A DNA stretch of 9,570 nt, taken from assembly GCA_964472505.1 (NCBI GenBank), contig CAYYQW010000108.1, forward strand, positions 1 through 9,570, given 5' to 3'. Shown here piece after piece: positions 5,752-9,570 of the stretch. Both the position numbers and the translations under genes were made by a program. The DNA comes from JAYEIA01 sp964472505 (GTDB lineage: Bacteria > Bacteroidota > Bacteroidia > Bacteroidales > JAADGE01). Each line of letters begins with the position of its first letter. Positions within the stretch are counted from its first letter, which is position 1. Below the pieces are notes generated by a model. That model had not been told where the DNA came from. It made no database searches and saw only the letters and a program-made list of their open reading frames with translations.

Positions 5752-6550
5752 GCATTATACCCGCACCAAACCGCCCGGAGCGTATCTTCCGGCGTGCCGA
5801 AAAAAATAATTCACTGTTTTCGTAAGTGCAATACTCGGAGATTTCAATCTGTGTATCCGGAACACCGAATTGCCGCAACAGATAATGATTGGCGGCATAT
5901 AAATCCAAGTGCTCTTTTTTGCCTTTGGGTGTGAAAATAAAATCCTGAGCTGCATAGCCATAGGCTTTATAAAAAGCGTCAGCCACCTCCCCTCCCACTT
6001 CATAATTTTCTTGCCGAACGGCCGGGCCGATACCGGCCAAAATATTCTCCGGCCGACTGCCGAAATTCTCTTTCATGGCTGCCAATGTATGTTGCAAAAT
6101 TTTCTTAACCGTACCTCGCCATCCGGAATGCACCGCTGCTATTACTTTCTCTTTTTTGTCAAACAATAATACAGGCACACAATCGGCTGCAAAAACGAAT
6201 AAACAGATTCCTTTGCGATTTGTAACTAATGCATCGGAATCGTTAAAACTGTAGGTATGCTCAGCAAAATTTTGGCAGTCGGAAGGATTGGCTATGCGTA
6301 CTTTGTTGCTGTGTTGCTGATTTTGGAATACAAATTTTCCGGGAGAAATTCCTACGGCTTTGGCCAATGCTTCTCGGTTCTTTTTTACATGTCCGGGCTC
6401 ATCGCCTACGGTGAAACTTAAATTCAAACTTTCGTAATCGCCCAGACTGTATCCGCCTTGCCGTGTGGATACAAAATGTGTGATTTCATTCTGCTCCGAC
6501 AGATTGGAAAATCTCAGTAAAGGGCAGTTATGTTTATTGGTTATATTCAT
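5738..6550 (-). CDS. pgeF: PgeF / YfiH, peptidoglycan editing factor (multicopper oxidase-like 'laccase' domain)
   Basis: The protein has 270 residues, full length for the DUF152/Cu-oxidase_4 family. The metal and active-site residues are all present: His80 in QNQQHSN, Cys124 in FAADCVPVLL, and His141 in AAVHSGWRGT. The conserved DALVT (106-110), AGIGPA (172-177), CTYENSELFFSARR (241-254) and final SGRFGA are also present. In Escherichia coli, PgeF hydrolyses mis-made UDP-MurNAc-L-Ser and so prevents L-Ser from replacing L-Ala in peptidoglycan. Relatives, including mammalian FAMIN/LACC1, act on purine nucleosides, so the substrate here is inferred. It is the third gene of the lemA operon, 22 bases after the DUF3137 gene. 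The ATG at 6548-6550 places the start just before the FVSTRQGG strand, as usual. Confidence 0.93.
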   Translation of the reverse strand: MNITNKHNCPLLRFSNLSEQNEITHFVSTRQGGYSLGDYESLNLSFTVGDEPGHVKKNREALAKAVGISPGKFVFQNQQHSNKVRIANPSDCQNFAEHTYSFNDSDALVTNRKGICLFVFAADCVPVLLFDKKEKVIAAVHSGWRGTVKKILQHTLAAMKENFGSRPENILAGIGPAVRQENYEVGGEVADAFYKAYGYAAQDFIFTPKGKKEHLDLYAANHYLLRQFGVPDTQIEISEYCTYENSELFFSARRKIRSGRFGAGIMLNAQ

Positions 6551-6572
6551 TGCTTTTTGAAAATCAGGTATT

Positions 6573-7556
6573 TTACTGTTTCGACCAAATTCGGGTATTC
6601 AAATTCAGCGCATCCACAATGCTTGTGAACTTTAACAGATAATTAAAACTCTTCATCGTATGTTTTAAGCTTGCATTAGGCCCATACCAACGCGGTTCAA
6701 ACAAATCTTTGCGCAGAGGAACGGCCACAAACATTTTTGAATTTACGAAAGAGAATGCCGTTTTGAAACCGGTTTTATTTTTAAAATCAAGCATGCGTTC
6801 CATCATGGCGGGGGTCAGAATATAGCGCGCCTCAATCTGATTATGGCTATACACCCTAAATTCTTTTTCAAAAGCTGCATTTTCCATCTCTACTAATTTG
6901 CCGCGTCCGCCGCTGCCGCGTATTTTTTGAAATCTTCGAGCAAAATTGCCAAACACACGCTCCCAACGGTCAGATAAAACATAGGTTTCGGTTTTGAAAT
7001 TTTTATGAAAATCAGCAATCAAAAATACTCCCCGAAAAATTGTACGCCATTTCTCTTTGGACTGTCCGTTTCCGTCGGTTGTAACGGTTTTATACTCGGC
7101 ATGCAATTCGGAAAACATAATTTCGGTTTTGCCCAATACTCCGGCTATCAAATCTTCACCATCAACCCGGTCGGGCTTTCGGCTATGTATGCCGCTGCGT
7201 GTAAAATCCTGAGTAGAAACACGGTAATCGTAGCGATAATCCAAAGAAGGGTCAATGTATTTGACTATCTTATTGACTACTCGGGTTTTGTATTCGTGCC
7301 GTAATTCTTTTCTGATAACTCGCCGTTTGTATGAAGAAATCACCAACAGAATAACAAAAGGCAAACTTGCCGCAAGCCACCAATTCGGTTCTGAATTTTG
7401 CCAATCTAAAATAAAAAAAATTGAAGCCAAAAAACCGGCAATTAGAGTGATATTGGACAGAGTCAACCAATGCAATACCCTTTTTCGCTTATCGAACTGC
7501 TTTAAAACTTCGGTCAGTTCGCGTTCGTAATATTTTTTGAAATCTTCTTTGGGCAT
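6573..7556 (-). CDS. DUF3137 membrane protein, LemA partner
   Basis: The protein has 327 residues. A basic, charged N-terminus (1-28) precedes two membrane helices at about 31-50 and 58-76. A large C-terminal soluble domain follows, with the DUF3137 hallmarks: DLIAGVLGKTEIMFSELHAEY early, GVFLIADFHKNF in the middle, and MMERMLDF plus SKMFVAVP later. The DUF3137 family has no assigned biochemical function. It is typically encoded next to lemA, exactly as here: the LemA gene ends 35 bases upstream and pgeF starts 22 bases downstream on the same strand. This gives an envelope-associated three-gene operon. The ATG start gives MPKEDFKKYYE, and there is no better upstream start. The gene appears intact. 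Confidence 0.87.
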   Translation of the reverse strand: MPKEDFKKYYERELTEVLKQFDKRKRVLHWLTLSNITLIAGFLASIFFILDWQNSEPNWWLAASLPFVILLVISSYKRRVIRKELRHEYKTRVVNKIVKYIDPSLDYRYDYRVSTQDFTRSGIHSRKPDRVDGEDLIAGVLGKTEIMFSELHAEYKTVTTDGNGQSKEKWRTIFRGVFLIADFHKNFKTETYVLSDRWERVFGNFARRFQKIRGSGGRGKLVEMENAAFEKEFRVYSHNQIEARYILTPAMMERMLDFKNKTGFKTAFSFVNSKMFVAVPLRKDLFEPRWYGPNASLKHTMKSFNYLLKFTSIVDALNLNTRIWSKQ

Positions 7557-7591
7557 GCCCGAGAGTATCTGTGTTAAAACAACTTAAGCAG

Positions 7592-8167
7592 CTACGCATT
7601 AAACAAATCCTTTGCACTGATGTTTTGGCGTTCGGCTGCGGAAATTTCAAACACATTTTTACGCTTAAAGCCCAACATGCCGGCAACTAAGTTTGTGGGA
7701 AAAGTTTCCACGGAATTGTTATAATCCGTTACTACGGCATTGTAAGTTCGCCTTGCGGCAGAAATCTGCTCCTCAATTTCATTCCAGGAAGCTTGCAATT
7801 GGAGAAAATTTTCAGAGGCTTTCAAATCCGGATAATTCTCAACGGCCACCATAAGTTTGCCCATGTTTTTTGATAATTGATTATCGAGATATACTTTTTC
7901 CTCATCCGATACATCATCGCTCACCGCTCTTGAACGCAATTCGGTGATTTCGGTTAATACACCGGCTTCATGTTTCATGTATTCTTTCACGGTAGCTACC
8001 AAGTTGGGAATTAAATCATAACGCTGTTTGAGCATGGCGTCAATAGCGCCGAAAGTATTTTCAACGGCATTTCGCTTGCGCACCAATTTATTATAAATGC
8101 CAATGAGAAACAGCAAGAACAAAACGGCAACGGCCACATAGAGCCAAGAAGTATTAAAGGATTCCAT
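7592..8167 (-). CDS. lemA: LemA family protein
   Basis: A 191-residue membrane-anchored protein of the LemA family. An N-terminal helix at about 8-28 (LYVAVAVLFLLFLIGIY) is followed directly by the family signature RNAVENTFGAIDAMLKQRYD (32-51) and LIPNLVATVKEYMKHE (52-67). The helical bundle extends to ARRTYNAVVTDYNN, and the conserved ending FPTNLVAGMLGF lies before residue 170. The length is typical. LemA proteins are thought to sit with a short periplasmic N-terminus and a long soluble helical domain; their role is unresolved and linked to the envelope. It is the promoter-proximal gene of lemA-DUF3137-pgeF. The ATG at 8165-8167 was chosen because it leaves only seven residues before the membrane helix. 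Confidence 0.95.
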   Translation of the reverse strand: MESFNTSWLYVAVAVLFLLFLIGIYNKLVRKRNAVENTFGAIDAMLKQRYDLIPNLVATVKEYMKHEAGVLTEITELRSRAVSDDVSDEEKVYLDNQLSKNMGKLMVAVENYPDLKASENFLQLQASWNEIEEQISAARRTYNAVVTDYNNSVETFPTNLVAGMLGFKRKNVFEISAAERQNISAKDLFNA

Positions 8168-8196
8168 AATTTAGAAAGCTTATGATTTAGAACTTT

Positions 8197-8228
8197 CAAT
8201 TTTACAAAATCACGGCAAAACCGCCAAA
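8197..8228 (-). promoter_or_regulatory. Promoter of the lemA operon (TTTG-N20-TAAAATTG)
   Basis: Read on the minus strand, TTTG (complement of 8225-8228) is followed after exactly 20 bases by TAAAATTG (complement of 8197-8204). This matches the Bacteroidota -33/-7 pair TTTG-N19/20-TAnnTTTG with one mismatch. It ends 29 bases before the lemA ATG. A perfect TAAATTTG overlaps the -33 side but has no -33 partner of its own. Confidence 0.55.
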
Positions 8229-8558
8229 TTTATTTGCCCAACCGCAAGATTAACCGGTATCTCCAAAATCAGATATTATCTTAAGATACTGAAAATAATG
8301 CCGTTACATTTTATTTCGATGGTTACAATAATGAAGGCCGCCGGCAAAGGGTAAAATATTAGTGATGAGAAAAATGGTTGTTTGAAGGGGTTGAGGGGAA
8401 GTGAGTTTTTTGGGTGTGCGAAAAGCTTTATGGTATGGTGTCGTGCGGAATTACGAAGCGATAACCTGGCAGTTTACAGGGACTTTTTTTACGAACTACA
8501 AACGCTCGAAAACCACTGAAACCTTCATGCAGTATACCATGTGTAGCCGTTTCGTTGT
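8229..8558. other. Gene-free spacer between the lemA operon promoter and the KilA-N gene
   Basis: No coding frame here is credible. The stretch contains GAAGGGGTTGAGGGGAAG (8384-8401), resembling the G-rich blocks of dispersed intergenic repeats. It also has imperfect inverted segments: ACGAAGCG at 8453-8460 against CGTTTCGT at 8548-8555, and TATGGTAT at 8429-8436 against ATACCAT at 8534-8540. These two pairs are interleaved rather than nested, so they do not form one simple hairpin. No terminator is evident for the KilA-N gene, whose stop is at 8559-8561. Confidence 0.4.
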
Positions 8559-9431
8559 TCATTTCGATTTTTTCTTATTGTCTATGTAAATATCATCGGA
8601 TACTTTTTTCAGTGCTTTCATAAAATCTTTTTCATTAAGCGATTTTAATTGAATCTGTACAATATCTCTTAATTGTCGGTATCTTTCGGCTTTTTCAATC
8701 TGATTACGAATTAATATGGAATTAAGATTTTCCAAGTTCGCAAGTACGACAAGTTCATTGATGCTCGCAAAATCACGAATATTCAATCCTTTCGTTGCTT
8801 TATCAGGATTTGCCTCACGCCAATCTTTCGCTGTACATTTGAACAATGCAACATTTAACAAATCAGCTTCTTCGGCATAAATCAACCATTCTTTATCTTT
8901 GTCGTAGTTTTTCTCCGGCACAATACAATCTTTAACCGCATTCGTATGGATTTGATAATTGGTTTTTGTTAAAATCCGCTTCACATTCCATTCAAGGTTG
9001 TATTGGTTGCTTTCAATCTCTTTTAATCTTTGATACTCCTTAATCAGCAATAATTTGAACATTGGACTAATCCATGACCCAAACTCAAATGCCAAATCCT
9101 TGTGTGCATAAGTACCGCCGTATCTGCCCGATTTTGAAATTAGTCCAATTGCATTAGTAGCCTCAATCCATTTTTTTGGTGTCAAGTTAAAGCTATTTAA
9201 ACCGGCTTGCTTTCTAAAGGTGTCGAATTCGACAGGTTTAAAATTCGGGTTATTTAATGTCTCCCATAATCCAATAAACTCAACAGTATTACGATTTCTC
9301 ATCCAATTTCGGATATGGTCGGAACCTTCCTTACCTCTAACCATATCAGTCAAACTTATATAATCTTGCTCATCTTGTTTTACAATCGAAATGAGCTTGT
9401 TCTCAACTTCTATCTGTGATTTACTTGTCAT
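8559..9431 (-). CDS. KilA-N domain protein
   Basis: The protein has 290 residues. The N-terminal half is a KilA-N domain (about 23-135), a DNA-binding fold shared by phage anti-repressor-like proteins, poxvirus proteins and the APSES family. Supporting motifs are YISLTDMVR (24-32), HIRNWMRNRNTVEFIGLWE (39-57) and GRYGGTYAHKDLAFEFGSWI (102-121) followed by SPMFKLLLIKEYQRLK. The C-terminal half is lysine-rich and helical, and ends in KKKSK. Such proteins are frequent as single genes in Bacteroidota chromosomes and on mobile elements; their targets are unknown. There are no phage structural genes, integrase or restriction genes near it here. It is isolated, with a perfect TATATTTG -7 box upstream. 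The ATG at 9429-9431 is chosen because the preceding DNA is promoter-like. The gene seems intact and may be horizontally acquired. Confidence 0.9.
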   Translation of the reverse strand: MTSKSQIEVENKLISIVKQDEQDYISLTDMVRGKEGSDHIRNWMRNRNTVEFIGLWETLNNPNFKPVEFDTFRKQAGLNSFNLTPKKWIEATNAIGLISKSGRYGGTYAHKDLAFEFGSWISPMFKLLLIKEYQRLKEIESNQYNLEWNVKRILTKTNYQIHTNAVKDCIVPEKNYDKDKEWLIYAEEADLLNVALFKCTAKDWREANPDKATKGLNIRDFASINELVVLANLENLNSILIRNQIEKAERYRQLRDIVQIQLKSLNEKDFMKALKKVSDDIYIDNKKKSK

Positions 9432-9451
9432 TTATCCAAATTTGATTTTCA

Positions 9452-9459
9452 CAAATATA
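9452..9459 (-). promoter_or_regulatory. -7 box (TATATTTG) of the KilA-N gene
   Basis: On the minus strand this is TATATTTG, an exact match to TAnnTTTG, 20 bases before the KilA-N ATG. A -33 TTTG at the expected distance is not seen, so the promoter is supported by its -7 half only. Confidence 0.5.
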
Positions 9460-9482
9460 CAATTCTAATCTGACTTACTTTT

Positions 9483-9490
9483 TATCTTTG
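9483..9490 (+). promoter_or_regulatory. -7 box (TATCTTTG) facing the right window edge
   Basis: TATCTTTG matches TAnnTTTG exactly and lies 16 bases before the ATG at 9507. It diverges from the KilA-N promoter 23 bases away. No clear -33 TTTG is present at the normal spacing. Confidence 0.45.
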
Positions 9491-9506
9491 TACTTTCGCT
9501 TTTACA

Positions 9507-9570
9507 ATGAACGCCAACGAAAACAGCTTGGCACCGGGGGGCTTTGCGGCTTGCGTAGTGAGGTGGCGAA
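9507..9570 (+). CDS. Possible start of a reading frame cut by the window edge, in GC-richer DNA
   Basis: ATG at 9507 opens a frame with no stop up to the last base. Its visible residues, MNANENSLAPGGFAACVVR and two more, match no family I can name. The last 45 bases are clearly GC-richer than the rest of the window. Weak symmetry (CGCCA near the start, TGGCG near the end) allows the alternative that this is a non-coding recombination or repeat sequence with a chance open frame. Confidence 0.25.
   Translation, partial: MNANENSLAPGGFAACVVRWR

Noticed and set aside
8401..8589. Plus-strand frame of 62 codons starting with GTG
   Set aside because: It has no promoter and no family resemblance, and it overlaps the 3' end of the KilA-N gene on the other strand.
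8559..9431. Prophage suggested by the KilA-N domain
   Set aside because: No integrase, structural, lysis or replication gene is nearby; KilA-N proteins are common as lone chromosomal genes.

Overview
The window looks like chromosomal DNA of a member of the Bacteroidota, probably Bacteroidales or a relative. The DNA is AT-rich. Several genes are preceded by the Bacteroidota-type -7 box TAnnTTTG, and clear Shine-Dalgarno sequences are not obvious. The gene families (AAA/DUF4143 ATPase, Rrf2 regulator, LemA with DUF3137, PgeF, chromosomal KilA-N) fit that phylum. The assignment rests on sequence style and remembered families, not on a marker gene.

Left part (1-1722), accessory in character. The window opens in what reads as the last codons of a CHAT-domain protein, ending HPFFWSPFILVGE. 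An AAA+ ATPase with a C-terminal DUF4143 region follows (263-1573). Eleven bases after its stop there is a second, shorter CHAT-like tail, HPCLWRSFILVGE. The ATPase is therefore bracketed by two directly repeated CHAT 3' ends. After the second tail come two perfect 15-bp direct repeats and a perfect 16-bp-stem hairpin.

Middle part (1723-5751). A ten-helix EamA/DMT transporter without a usable ATG start converges on an unusual 389-residue protein made of two adenylate kinase domains in tandem. The first has all the usual kinase motifs. The second has lost the P-loop lysine and several nucleotide-binding residues. A 548-bp gene-free stretch with two hairpins follows. Next is an Rrf2-family regulator with three cysteines suited to an Fe-S cluster, divergent from a small lipoprotein. 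The 140-bp spacer between them carries a TAnCCGG-N5-CCGGnTA dyad that could be the operator.

Right part (5738-8228). A compact minus-strand operon reads lemA, a DUF3137 membrane protein, then pgeF (peptidoglycan editing factor). It has a recognisable promoter upstream of lemA, and its last gene overlaps the lipoprotein gene tail to tail by 14 bp.

Far right (8229-9570). A 391-bp spacer, mostly featureless beyond the lemA promoter, precedes a lone minus-strand KilA-N protein. Divergent from it, a perfect TATCTTTG box leads into a GC-richer sequence with an ATG reading frame open to the window edge. This end looks compositionally foreign and may belong to a mobile or cassette-like unit, but the window stops too early to tell.

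No rRNA, tRNA, CRISPR array, transposase, integrase or phage structural gene was seen. The best candidates for something new are the tandem adenylate kinase with a degenerate second half and the ATPase bracketed by CHAT tails.
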